Source: an uncultured Lachnospiraceae bacterium (GTDB lineage: Bacteria; Bacillota; Clostridia; Lachnospirales; Lachnospiraceae). Taken from it: a stretch of DNA of 32,465 bases. Shown one piece after another: positions 1-8,794 of the stretch. Every line of letters starts with the position of its first letter. Position 1 is the first letter of the stretch. A program made the position numbers and the translations under genes. The DNA lies in the NCBI GenBank assembly GCA_905236845.1, contig CAJOQM010000033.1, positions 1 through 32,465 of the forward strand. Direction: 5' to 3'. The notes beneath the pieces were generated by a model. It was not told where the DNA came from. It did no database searches and saw only the letters and a program-made list of their open reading frames with translations.

Positions 1-24
1 ACACAATATAAGGAGATGAACAAA

Positions 25-2175
25 ATGACTGACAAACATGGAAATCTTTCGATTAACAGCGAAAACATTTTTCCTATAATAAAGAAGTGGATGTATTCTG
101 ACCACGATATCTTCCTGCGGGAGATGGTGTCGAATGCGTCCGATGCGATTACGAAGCTAAAGAAGCTCGATGTCATGGGCGAATACGACCTCCCCGACGA
201 CTACGAACCCAATGTCAGAGTCCTGGTAAATGATAAGGACAAGACCCTTAAGATTATCGACAACGGTCTGGGCATGACCGCCGACGAGGTTGAGGAATAT
301 ATCAACCAGATAGCATTCTCCGGTGCGACGGACTTCCTCGAGAAGCACAAGGGCAAGGCTGACGAGGATCAGATAATCGGGCACTTCGGACTGGGCTTTT
401 ACTCGGCTTTTATGGTGTCCGATGAGGTGGAAATCGATACGCTCTCATATAAGGACGGCTCAACCGCTGTCCACTGGACCTGTGACGGCGGCACGGAATT
501 TGCCATGAGCGACGGCACCCGGGACAGCATCGGCACTACCATCACCCTCCATATAAATGAGGACTGCCTGGAATTCGCCAACGAATACAGGATAAGAGAG
601 GTCTTGGAAAAATATTGCTCCTTCATGCCCTATCCGATATTCCTTAAGAATGAGAATGCCGAAGTCGCATACGAGACGATAAATGCGGACGAGGTCACCG
701 AGAAGGACACCGTCATCGAGGAATTCACCGAGCCTGCCAAGACTCACGAGGAAGAAAAGGAGGACGGCACCAAGGAAACTATCGAGGATACTCCGGAGAC
801 AAAGAAGGCAAAGATTGTAAAGCGAGAGGTCTCCGTAAATGACACCACCCCGCTCTGGACGAAGAACCCCTCCGAGTGCACCGAAGACGAATACAAGGAA
901 TTCTACCGCAAGGTATTCCGGGATTACAAGGAGCCTCTCTTCTGGATACATCTTAACATGGACTATCCCTTTAACCTCAAGGGCATCCTGTATTTCCCGA
1001 AAATCAATCTGGAGTACGAATCCGCAGAAGGCGTGATAAAGCTGTACAACAACCAGGTCTTCATTGCAGATAATATAAAAGAGGTCATTCCCGAATTCCT
1101 GATGCTCCTAAAGGGCGTAATCGACTGCCCGGATCTGCCTCTTAATGTGTCCAGATCCGCCCTGCAAAACGACGGCTTCGTGACCAAAATATCCGACTAT
1201 ATCACAAAAAAGGTAGCGGATAAGCTTACCGGCATGTGCAAGACCAAAAAAGAAGATTACGAGAAATATTGGGACGACATCAGCCCCTTTATCAAGTACG
1301 GGTGCCTGAAGGATACAAAGTTCTGCGACAAGATGAACGACTATATCCTCTTTAAGGATCTTGATGATAAATATCAGACTCTGCCCGAGCTCTTAAAGCC
1401 GGTAGAGGAAGACAAGGATGACTCCGGGAACGCAGACGCCGATAAGACCACAGACGAAGCCGGCGCAAACGACACCGCTCAGACCGTAGAAAACGCAGAC
1501 GGCACTGACGCCACGAGTGACCCTGCGGACACAACAGACACAACCGCAGACGAGGCGCCCAAAGACGAGCGAAACATCGTCTACTATGTAACGGATGTTA
1601 CCGCCCAGGGACAGTATATAAAGATGTTTAAGGAGCAGGGGCTTAATGCCGTCCTCCTTACGCACCCCATAGACACCTCATTTATCACCCAGCTTGAAAG
1701 CAGAAATGAGCATTACAAATTCTGCCGCATCGATGCGGATGTGACCGAGTCACTAAAGGAGGATGTCGCAGAAGAAGACCTCAAGGACGATACCGAGGCT
1801 CTCACCAAGGCATTCCACGACGCCCTGGGCAATGACAATCTCACCGTAAAGGCCGAAAAGCTCAAGGACGAAAGCATCGCATCCGTCCTTACTCTCTCCG
1901 AGGAGAGCCGCCGCATGGGCGATATGATGAAGATGTACAGTATGTACGGCGCTCCCGATGACAGCAACATGTTTATGGGTGACGAGACACTGACACTGAA
2001 CCTCAACCATCCTCTGGTGCAGTTCCTGCTGGAGCATAAGAAGAGCAAGAATGTGCCTACATTCTGCAAGCAGCTCTATGACCTTGCCAAAGTGGCAAAC
2101 CACCCGCTCTCCGCAAGCGAGATGACGGAATTCGTAAAGCGCAGCAACGAGATAATGCTGCTCCTGGCAAAGTAA
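25..2175 (+). CDS. htpG: Molecular chaperone HtpG (bacterial Hsp90)
   Basis: Cytosolic ATP-dependent chaperone that works as a homodimer. Numbered from the ATG at 25 (716 aa), the GHKL ATPase domain is residues 1-235, with the catalytic Glu at 33 in the REMVSNASDA segment, DNGLGM at 79-84 and GHFGLGF at 119-125. A charged linker (about 235-275), the middle domain (LNVSRSALQ segment) and the C-terminal dimerisation domain follow. An in-frame ATG at 16 directly abuts the AAGGAG at 10-15, which is too close, so I choose 25 (spacing 9). The protein is about 90 residues longer than E. coli HtpG. Much of the excess is an acidic Asp/Thr/Ala-rich stretch at about 460-516, between the middle and C-terminal domains. 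The promoter lies left of the window. The gene stands alone and ends before a terminator. Confidence 0.97.
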   Translation: MTDKHGNLSINSENIFPIIKKWMYSDHDIFLREMVSNASDAITKLKKLDVMGEYDLPDDYEPNVRVLVNDKDKTLKIIDNGLGMTADEVEEYINQIAFSGATDFLEKHKGKADEDQIIGHFGLGFYSAFMVSDEVEIDTLSYKDGSTAVHWTCDGGTEFAMSDGTRDSIGTTITLHINEDCLEFANEYRIREVLEKYCSFMPYPIFLKNENAEVAYETINADEVTEKDTVIEEFTEPAKTHEEEKEDGTKETIEDTPETKKAKIVKREVSVNDTTPLWTKNPSECTEDEYKEFYRKVFRDYKEPLFWIHLNMDYPFNLKGILYFPKINLEYESAEGVIKLYNNQVFIADNIKEVIPEFLMLLKGVIDCPDLPLNVSRSALQNDGFVTKISDYITKKVADKLTGMCKTKKEDYEKYWDDISPFIKYGCLKDTKFCDKMNDYILFKDLDDKYQTLPELLKPVEEDKDDSGNADADKTTDEAGANDTAQTVENADGTDATSDPADTTDTTADEAPKDERNIVYYVTDVTAQGQYIKMFKEQGLNAVLLTHPIDTSFITQLESRNEHYKFCRIDADVTESLKEDVAEEDLKDDTEALTKAFHDALGNDNLTVKAEKLKDESIASVLTLSEESRRMGDMMKMYSMYGAPDDSNMFMGDETLTLNLNHPLVQFLLEHKKSKNVPTFCKQLYDLAKVANHPLSASEMTEFVKRSNEIMLLLAK

Positions 2176-2191
2176 GGTTTAATTAAAGCAA

Positions 2192-2236
2192 TATCGGCGC
2201 ACCGGTTTTGCCCTAAAAGCAAAACCACTCCCGATA
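2192..2236 (+). other. Nested hairpin downstream of htpG
   Basis: An 8-bp perfect stem (GGTTTTGC 2204-2211 / GCAAAACC 2219-2226, 7-nt loop) sits inside an outer 6-bp stem (TATCGG 2192-2197 / CCGATA 2231-2236). No U-tract follows, so it is probably a 3' UTR structure rather than the terminator, which comes just after it. Confidence 0.5.
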
Positions 2237-2245
2237 ATTTCATAC

Positions 2246-2284
2246 AAAAACCCCGGATATCATCACGATAGCCGGGGTTATTTT
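2246..2284. terminator. Bidirectional intrinsic terminator between htpG and the L,D-transpeptidase gene
   Basis: Perfect 8-bp stem AACCCCGG (2249-2256) / CCGGGGTT (2272-2279), with an A-run on the left (2246-2250) and TTATTTT on the right. It can therefore terminate both convergent genes. A second small hairpin (AAGGGA / TCCCTT, about 2286-2303) lies between it and the minus-strand stop codon. Confidence 0.85.
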
Positions 2285-2312
2285 AAAGGGATATTTTTCC
2301 CTTAAATATACT

Positions 2313-3362
2313 TTAATAAATTATACACGTCGTTCCCTTGGGAATATGGTCGTATATCCACTTTGCATTCTTCCAGTAGAGCCGCACGCAGCCGTGGGAA
2401 AGGTTTGCTCCCAACGTGGCATTCCTTACTGATGCGGTCTGAACGGAAGTCCCGTCGAGATTGTACAGCGTCGAATGGAACAGGGTGCCGCCCGTTATCC
2501 TCGTAGCATAGAAGCATCTGGCCACGCCCTCGCTGTCAAAATAATATGCCTTGTAATACTTATCGGAATCCATGCCCATCTTGAAGGTACCCGTTACCGT
2601 GGGTGTATCCGATGCGCCTATTGTGCACTTATATGTCTTTATCCTCTTCCAATGCTTCGAAGAGCCCTTATAAACAGCCACGGTATGACTGCTCTTGCTG
2701 ACAAGTATCAGGTATTCCGTATCAGATTCCTTATTTGCCGCCTTCTTGTCCATGTCGTCCAAAGAAGACGTTTTATCCTCGTCCAATACACCCTTCTTAT
2801 TGAAGTAATATACCTTTCCGGATATCTTTGTTATGCCGGTTGCTGCCTGACCCTTCTCATCGCCCTTCTTAATGAAATAATAGGTCTTTTTATTAATGGT
2901 CTTCCAGCCGGTATGCATGACCCCCTTTTTAGAAAAATAATAGTATTTCTTCTTTATTTTTTGAAGCCCGGTCACAGCCTGACCTTTGTCCGATCCGCTC
3001 TTGGTGAAATAATATGTATTGCCGTCAACCGTCTGCCAGCTGGTCTGCATAACGCCGTCTGCAGCAAAATAATAATATTTCTTCTTTATCTTCTTAAGCC
3101 CGGTCACCATAGCGCCGGATTTTTTCTTGAAATAATAGGTGTTACCGTTTATCTGCGCAAATCCGGTTGCCTTTGTGCCGTCTTCATAATAATAATATGT
3201 AACGCCATCTACGGTCACAAAACCCGTAGTCACTGTAGCGCCGTCGGATGTTGATGTGTCAGCCGCACTTACCGGACTGCCTGTCACAAAGCCGCTCATT
3301 AAAGCCGCCACCGCAACCAGCATCGCCGTCAAAAACACCTTCTTTAATGTATTCTTCTTCAT
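2313..3362 (-). CDS. Secreted L,D-transpeptidase (YkuD) with seven cell-wall-binding repeats
   Basis: Predicted exported peptidoglycan enzyme forming L,D (3-3 type) crosslinks or attaching proteins to the wall. The 349-aa protein has a Sec signal peptide (about 1-33: basic KKNTLKK start, hydrophobic core, cleavage near SAA). Seven choline/glucan-binding-type repeats follow, starting near residues 47, 67, 88, 108, 132, 152 and 176, each with a G(F/W/L)..I.G..YYF pattern. The YkuD domain (about 216-349) carries SHGCVRL with catalytic Cys325 and His323, and an upstream conserved His296. The start has AAAGGATAG upstream. Its own SigA promoter lies at 3402-3430. The repeats should anchor it non-covalently to wall polymers. 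The exact crosslink made is not visible from sequence. Confidence 0.93.
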   Translation of the reverse strand: MKKNTLKKVFLTAMLVAVAALMSGFVTGSPVSAADTSTSDGATVTTGFVTVDGVTYYYYEDGTKATGFAQINGNTYYFKKKSGAMVTGLKKIKKKYYYFAADGVMQTSWQTVDGNTYYFTKSGSDKGQAVTGLQKIKKKYYYFSKKGVMHTGWKTINKKTYYFIKKGDEKGQAATGITKISGKVYYFNKKGVLDEDKTSSLDDMDKKAANKESDTEYLILVSKSSHTVAVYKGSSKHWKRIKTYKCTIGASDTPTVTGTFKMGMDSDKYYKAYYFDSEGVARCFYATRITGGTLFHSTLYNLDGTSVQTASVRNATLGANLSHGCVRLYWKNAKWIYDHIPKGTTCIIY

Positions 3363-3401
3363 GAAACTATCCTTTCTAAAACCTTCCTCGACAATTTCGA
3401 C

Positions 3402-3430
3402 ATTCTACATTTGAAAGTGTGTTTTGTCAA
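3402..3430 (-). promoter_or_regulatory. SigA-type promoter for the L,D-transpeptidase gene
   Basis: On the minus strand, TTGACA (3425-3430), 17-nt spacer, TAGAAT (3402-3407): perfect -35, five of six at -10, ideal spacing. Transcription should start near 3395, giving a leader of about 33 nt. Confidence 0.8.
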
Positions 3431-3446
3431 ATGAAATAAGTATGAA

Positions 3447-4763
3447 CTATCTGAACCTGTACACACCTGCTGCCTTTAAGAGCTTCTTGTATTTCTTAAG
3501 CTTCTTGATTGTGGGCGCCGTTACTTTAATTCCCCTGTACCAGGTCTTTTTAAAAGCTTTTGAACCCACTTCGTATAATTTCTTTCCGTTAAATTTAATC
3601 ATCTTAAGATTAGTGCATTTAAAGAAAGCCTTAGCGCCTATATAATCAACATATTTGCCTACCACTAGTTTTTTTATGGAAGTATCCTTCCAAAACGCCT
3701 TTTCGGCTATGCCCGTCACCCTGAAGACTACATCTTCGTATGTAACGGTATCGTGAACCTTCACTGTCTTTGAGCCTTCTCCGTCCTCGGACCACCCCGT
3801 CACTATAACCTCATAGTCCTCCTCCGAGCTCTCCGTGGTAGTCCCATAGAGAACTTCATATTCATACTTACCTACGGTAAACGTATCGCCCGCTTCGAAT
3901 TCTGTCACAGTAATATCATCCTGCTTTGACAGATATTCCATAGAACAATATCCCCTGTACGAACCGTAATAGCAATATGCCCAGGTGCCGTCAGAGGACA
4001 CCACCGTCACTGTCGAGCCCTTGGGTATTGTAGTCGATATTGTAGAGGATGTGTCCGGCGCACTGCGCAGATTAAGGGGGCTCGATACCGTATTTACAAC
4101 ATATGTTCCTGCATAGTCTGTAGAATACGCCTGATATGCCGTACTCGTGCCGTCCGCCTCTACACCTGCCGTCGTGCTTACCGCATCCGATCCAGAATAT
4201 CGAAGCACACCGTCCCAGCCGCCGGAAGACGACCTGTCATAATATGTAACTATGCTTATTTCCTTGCAATTCTGGTCGCCGGTCTCGGTGTTCCCGTAGG
4301 ACTGGTGCGCCCCTACGAGAGTTCCGTCGCCAAGGACTATCTCCGTATGCTGCCCCACCTTAAGCAATATATCACCTCGCTGAAGCCCGGCAGAGCCTCC
4401 CAGCGTCGTCCAGTCTATCCAGGTAAATCCGGCATTACCGAAAATGGTTTTCATAGTACTGGTATTACCGCTGCCGGTTGATATGGCAAATCCCCCTGCA
4501 GCAAAAGCACTGATTACAAAGGATGAGCAATCATAATCCGGTCCCCATCTGTCTGACTGGCTGTAGCCATGCGTATTGTCCGCAGCTACTGTAAGAGCCC
4601 AGGTAATCGCACTTTCAACGCTGCCTCCGTCGGCCAACGCCGTAACACTGCCCGACAACTCATCCGACAAAGCAAACCCGCCTACGGTACCTGTCACAAG
4701 AACGAGGGCAATAAGCACGCTTATCGCCCTTTTGACTTTCATTTTTGCTTTTGATAAATACAT
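3447..4763 (-). CDS. Secreted NlpC/P60-like peptidoglycan hydrolase with SH3 and leucine-rich-repeat modules
   Basis: Likely exported wall hydrolase or adhesin of 438 aa. After a signal peptide (about 1-45) comes a papain-fold domain (about 48-190) with YDCSSFV, candidate nucleophile Cys79, and GQHTEIVLGDG with candidate His139. A bacterial SH3 domain follows (about 219-280, with the typical LNLRSAPDTSS). The C-terminal part (about 330-438) resembles the BspA/LRR_5 repeat: IAEKAFWKDTSIKKLVV, then IGAKAFFKCTNLKMI, then VGSKAFKKTWYRG. The start has AAGGGA 7 nt upstream. The gene lies 17 nt downstream of the RND exporter gene and probably shares its transcript. The catalytic family call rests on the Cys/His motifs only; a CHAP-like amidase is an alternative. 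Confidence 0.8.
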   Translation of the reverse strand: MYLSKAKMKVKRAISVLIALVLVTGTVGGFALSDELSGSVTALADGGSVESAITWALTVAADNTHGYSQSDRWGPDYDCSSFVISAFAAGGFAISTGSGNTSTMKTIFGNAGFTWIDWTTLGGSAGLQRGDILLKVGQHTEIVLGDGTLVGAHQSYGNTETGDQNCKEISIVTYYDRSSSGGWDGVLRYSGSDAVSTTAGVEADGTSTAYQAYSTDYAGTYVVNTVSSPLNLRSAPDTSSTISTTIPKGSTVTVVSSDGTWAYCYYGSYRGYCSMEYLSKQDDITVTEFEAGDTFTVGKYEYEVLYGTTTESSEEDYEVIVTGWSEDGEGSKTVKVHDTVTYEDVVFRVTGIAEKAFWKDTSIKKLVVGKYVDYIGAKAFFKCTNLKMIKFNGKKLYEVGSKAFKKTWYRGIKVTAPTIKKLKKYKKLLKAAGVYRFR

Positions 4764-4780
4764 AACTATTCCCTTCTGTC

Positions 4781-7700
4781 TTAGCTTATTTCGGGAGGTG
4801 CGTTAAGATCGTCCCCCGTATCCACATTATGCGGTTTTCTCTTATAAAGTATATCATACATTACAGGCACTACAAACAATGTCATAAGTGTAGCATAGGC
4901 AAGGCCGCCGGAAACCACAACGGCCATTCCCCGGGTAAGGCTTGACGAAAAGTCGCTTGATATCATCATGGCCGCCATTGCCAGAATCGTGGTAAGCGCC
5001 GTCATGAGGATAGGACGCATTCTTGTTTTTCCCGTAGTTATAAGAGCTTCCCGTCTTTCCATGCCGTCTATTATGCGCAATCGGTTTACATAATCTACGA
5101 ACACGATTCCGTTATTAACCACAGTGCCCATAAGAACCAGGAATCCCAAAAGGCTTACTATGCTTATAAGATCGCCTGAAATCATAAGCCCCAGAAGACC
5201 TCCCGTAAATGCCAACGGCACAGTGAACAATATTATAAACGGTCCTAAAAAGCTTTGGAACTGGGCAACCATAATAAGATAAACCAGAGCAAATCCCAAA
5301 ATCAAAAGCTTCATTACCTGGGCGAGCATATCCGACACTTCCTCGACTTCCCCGCTGTTTTCTATACTGTATCCCACAGGGAGTTCTATGGCATCAAGCT
5401 TTGATTCGAGCTTTTCCGACAATCTTGTTGTATTGTAGCCGTCGATCGTATCTGCCGTAACACTCATCATATGCGTGCCGTTTTCGGAGGATATAGAAGC
5501 GTTGGATGTCTCCTTCTCTATGGAAGCAATATCGCTTAACGCAATATCCTTGGTCTCATCATTGCCGTCGTCATCTTTTACCGTGACTTCAATCTGCGTA
5601 TCCATGAGATTATCCAGAGTCAGCATATCCCGTTCATCCACTATGGTTACGTCAATATCCCTGCCATCTTCTTCGATAGCGACTGTATCCGCCTCGGTAT
5701 TCAGCCTGTCTGTGAGCTCTGCATAGACCTGGGCTATGGTAAGGTTATATTGAGCCGCCTTCTGTCTGTCTATCACAAGATGTATGACCTCATCCGAATC
5801 CTCCTGCCCGTTTGAAATATTTTCAAATCCCTCGACCTCGCCTACGGCATCCATGACCTCTTCCGAGATCTCCGTCAATGTATCCGTATCCTTGCCGTAT
5901 ATATTTAGTGTAAGACCGGAGGACATATATGACGACATATCTCCGGATCCGGATTCGGCAATCTCGTATTCACAATCCGTCAGATCCGATAGCGCAGAAT
6001 CTATGGCTTCTTCCGCCGCAGCAAGCTCGGACTCCGTATCAATATCTTCCGCCAAAGTCAGATAATATGAAACCTCTCTGAAATTATTTTCGCTCTGACC
6101 GAAACTTCCGCTGAATACCGAGGAAAGATTGGTCATAGCGCCTACGGATTCCACTGACTCCACAGCCATTATCTTATCCGTAATGCTGTCAGCTTTTTCA
6201 TAGCATTCATCCCTGTCCAAAGACTCGTCCATCTCCACCGTCACATATATCTGATCCGAGCTCATGGTCGGCAGAAGGACGATTCCCATCCTGGCTACTC
6301 CCCATACACTGAAAGCCAGCAATCCCACGGCAACCCCAAGGGGTATCCATTTGTGGGAAAGGAAAAATCCCAAAATCTTTGCATATCCGTTTTGCAGCGT
6401 ATCAAAGAATCCCCATTGCTTCGGCGTACCTTTCTTTAGCAATACACTTCCCATAGCAGGAGCCACCGTAATAGCTACAAGGAGGCTTGCCAGAAGCGAA
6501 AATGTAATGGTAAGGGCAAACGCCACCATAAACTGCCGCACCGTACCGGTAGTAAATATCATGGGAAGGAAAACGCATATCGTAGTCAGAGTAGAAGAAG
6601 TAATAGCTCCCGCCACCTGTCTTGCACCCCAGACCGCCGCTGCCGGAGCCGTCAGTCCCCTTGACCTTAAGCGATATATGTTTTCTATTACGACTATGGA
6701 ATTATCCACCAGCATACCTATTCCCAAAGCCAGACCGGACATAGACATGATGTTCAGGCTGATTCCAGCAAAATACATTACCAGCACCGCCAAAAGCAGC
6801 GAAAACGGTATGGAAAACGCAACCACCAACGTGGGTTTCGGGCTGCGCAAGAATATTATCAGCACAACCACTGCAAGGAACGCTCCCCAAAGCATATTCC
6901 CAAGAATAGAATTTATAAACATGCTGATGTATTCGCCCTGATCCATAAGAATATTCGCATTCAGGGTTTCGTTTTGGGCGAGAAGCTCGTCTATGGCGTT
7001 GTTAAGATTTTTTGAGGTGTTGCTGGTACCCGCAGTCGATGCTTTGTATATGGAAAGAAGCACAGCCTCTTTGCCGTTCATACGGCAATAGCTGTCATCG
7101 GAATCATCTATTACCGTAATATCCGCAATATCAGAAACCGTTATGTCCCCTATGCCGTCTACATGGGTAAGTATCATTTCAGAAAGTTCGTCTGCGGACT
7201 CCACCTTTTCTCCCACCTTAAGGAGCCACTGTGTGTCCGTATCGCTCTCGTTCTCGTCAATATATCCCGCAGGCATCTGGAAATCCTGCGCCTTAATAAG
7301 GTTTGAAAGGGTCTCAAGATCAAGAAGACTGTCGAGATTTGCAGCTTCAAGCGCTGCGTCTCTTGCTTCTTCATATTCTTCCGTCGAAGATTCCAGTTCT
7401 TTTTCCGCATCCTCAAGTGCACTCTGACCTGCTGCTATCTGTGCTGAAGAGCTTCCGAAAGCGGAGGCTGCGGTTATCTTTCCCACTTCAACTTCCTCGT
7501 ATTTATCCAGAGCTTCCTCTACCGCCTCATCCACCTGGGCTTTTACGGTCTCATTTGCGGTAATTTCCGTAGCAAGATTCTTAAGCTCCGTATCAATTTC
7601 AGGTATGCGTTCCTCTACTATAGTATACATGCTTTGCAGATTTTCAGCCGCAAGAGAAGATGCCGCCTCGGACTGGTTCGTCGCATTAAGCACAGTTATT

Positions 7701-8716
7701 GCATTTGCAAGCTTTTCGGCATCCGAAAGAGCTTCCTCCACATCTTTGGGAACCTCATCTGCACTCACCCCCAAATACGCAGCCGTCGCCGCATCGGAAA
7801 GTGTCGTCTTAAGCGTTGCAAAAAGGGTATTTATCCCTTCATATCCGGATACAACGCCCGCATCTATATATGCCTGCTTTTCCGCCTCCAGCGCAGCCTT
7901 ATCTGCATTCAGGCTGGAGAGCGCTGCCTCATAAGCCGCCTGGGTGGCCAGAGCCTGGTTTAACTGCTTTGTGTATTTGGCCATCTCCGATGATGTATCA
8001 TCTATTTGGTCAGACAACTCCTCATCGGAATCTTCCAGCTTTTCTTTGCCCTCGGATATTTCAGAAGCCGCATCATCGAGCGCCTCCTTTGCATCCGCAA
8101 ATTTATCCTCCACATAAGCTACAAGCTCATCATTAAGATCATCGATCTTTTCCTGATTAAGATGAAGCTCTATCATCTGCGTCGTAAGCCCGAGGGTTGA
8201 TACGTTTGCCACGCCTCCTACCCTCTGGAAATACGGCTGCACCTCATTTTCCACATATTCTGTAAGCTCATATATATCCATTTCGTCATCGGATATACCT
8301 ACATACATAGTCGCCAGCATATCCATGCTGATTTCCATAATTACAGGCTCTGAAGCCGTATCGGGAAGACTTTCCTTTACGGTATCAAGTGCCGTATATA
8401 CCTTGACCAGCGCCGCATCCATATCCGCATCTTCTTCAAATTCAAGCGTAGTCATGGAATAATTCTCTGCGCTGACAGAGGTATAGGTAGAAAGGCCGTT
8501 TATAGTAGAAAGCACAGATTCTACGGGCTCTGTTACCTCCTGCTCCACTTTCTCGGGGCTCGCTCCGGCATCTGTCGTAATCACCATTAGATACGGCAGA
8601 TTAAAATCCGGCAAAAGATTGGTAGTCATCTTTGTCAGGCTCACGGATGCAAGCATCATAACAATGATTACCATCACTAAAATCAGATAGGGTTTTTTTA
8701 CACTTTGTCTTATCAT
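4781..8716 (-). CDS. RND-family efflux transporter (HAE1/AcrB-like) with coiled-coil insertion
   Basis: Large proton-driven exporter, 1311 aa versus roughly 1,020-1,060 for typical AcrB or SwrC proteins. The first transmembrane helix is at about 8-30, followed by the typical porter-domain start (LPDFNLPYLMV, GASPEKVEQEVTEPVE). The TM4 motif GLALGIGMLVDNSIVVIENI places the proton-relay Asp at 671, followed by Asn672 where AcrB has a second Asp. The RND repeat then recurs in the second half. Between the porter segment ending near residue 195 (NQEKIDDLND) and its continuation at about 460 (LDSLLDLETLSNLIKAQDF, then MPAG at 481-484) lies an inserted Ala/Glu/Lys-rich region of about 265 residues, mostly predicted coiled coil. 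No membrane-fusion adaptor or TolC gene is nearby, as expected in a monoderm. The start has GGGGGGAG upstream. Confidence 0.93.
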   Translation of the reverse strand: MIRQSVKKPYLILVMVIIVMMLASVSLTKMTTNLLPDFNLPYLMVITTDAGASPEKVEQEVTEPVESVLSTINGLSTYTSVSAENYSMTTLEFEEDADMDAALVKVYTALDTVKESLPDTASEPVIMEISMDMLATMYVGISDDEMDIYELTEYVENEVQPYFQRVGGVANVSTLGLTTQMIELHLNQEKIDDLNDELVAYVEDKFADAKEALDDAASEISEGKEKLEDSDEELSDQIDDTSSEMAKYTKQLNQALATQAAYEAALSSLNADKAALEAEKQAYIDAGVVSGYEGINTLFATLKTTLSDAATAAYLGVSADEVPKDVEEALSDAEKLANAITVLNATNQSEAASSLAAENLQSMYTIVEERIPEIDTELKNLATEITANETVKAQVDEAVEEALDKYEEVEVGKITAASAFGSSSAQIAAGQSALEDAEKELESSTEEYEEARDAALEAANLDSLLDLETLSNLIKAQDFQMPAGYIDENESDTDTQWLLKVGEKVESADELSEMILTHVDGIGDITVSDIADITVIDDSDDSYCRMNGKEAVLLSIYKASTAGTSNTSKNLNNAIDELLAQNETLNANILMDQGEYISMFINSILGNMLWGAFLAVVVLIIFLRSPKPTLVVAFSIPFSLLLAVLVMYFAGISLNIMSMSGLALGIGMLVDNSIVVIENIYRLRSRGLTAPAAAVWGARQVAGAITSSTLTTICVFLPMIFTTGTVRQFMVAFALTITFSLLASLLVAITVAPAMGSVLLKKGTPKQWGFFDTLQNGYAKILGFFLSHKWIPLGVAVGLLAFSVWGVARMGIVLLPTMSSDQIYVTVEMDESLDRDECYEKADSITDKIMAVESVESVGAMTNLSSVFSGSFGQSENNFREVSYYLTLAEDIDTESELAAAEEAIDSALSDLTDCEYEIAESGSGDMSSYMSSGLTLNIYGKDTDTLTEISEEVMDAVGEVEGFENISNGQEDSDEVIHLVIDRQKAAQYNLTIAQVYAELTDRLNTEADTVAIEEDGRDIDVTIVDERDMLTLDNLMDTQIEVTVKDDDGNDETKDIALSDIASIEKETSNASISSENGTHMMSVTADTIDGYNTTRLSEKLESKLDAIELPVGYSIENSGEVEEVSDMLAQVMKLLILGFALVYLIMVAQFQSFLGPFIILFTVPLAFTGGLLGLMISGDLISIVSLLGFLVLMGTVVNNGIVFVDYVNRLRIIDGMERREALITTGKTRMRPILMTALTTILAMAAMMISSDFSSSLTRGMAVVVSGGLAYATLMTLFVVPVMYDILYKRKPHNVDTGDDLNAPPEIS

Positions 8717-8752
8717 AATTCTCCCCCCAAAGCTACACTTTTGTGCGGAAAC

Positions 8753-8781
8753 ATGGTATCATAATAGCACTTGTTTTTCAA
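8753..8781 (-). promoter_or_regulatory. Candidate SigA promoter for the RND exporter gene
   Basis: Minus strand: TTGAAA (8776-8781), 17-nt spacer, TACCAT (8753-8758), about 40 nt before the start codon. It lies in the 78-nt divergent gap shared with cdd. I found no equally good plus-strand promoter for cdd there; a CATAAT at 8759-8764 is a possible -10. Confidence 0.55.
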
Positions 8782-8794
8782 GAAAGGATAACTT

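Noticed and set aside
460..951. Open frame of 163 codons antisense to htpG
   Set aside because: Hydrophobic composition is a by-product of the charged sense sequence; htpG is unambiguous here.
2475..3254. Open frame of 259 codons on the plus strand, antisense to the L,D-transpeptidase gene
   Set aside because: The opposite strand encodes a clear signal peptide, seven repeats and a YkuD domain; this frame has no ribosome binding site or recognisable domain and reflects the repetitive sense sequence.
6264..6941. Open frame of 225 codons on the plus strand inside the RND exporter gene
   Set aside because: It lies fully antisense to conserved transmembrane segments of the exporter and shows no family features.
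4781..8716. RND exporter considered as an MmpL-type lipid transporter because of its coiled coil
   Set aside because: The proton-relay motif, porter repeats and membrane segments follow the HAE1/AcrB pattern, and the insertion site differs from that of MmpL4/5.
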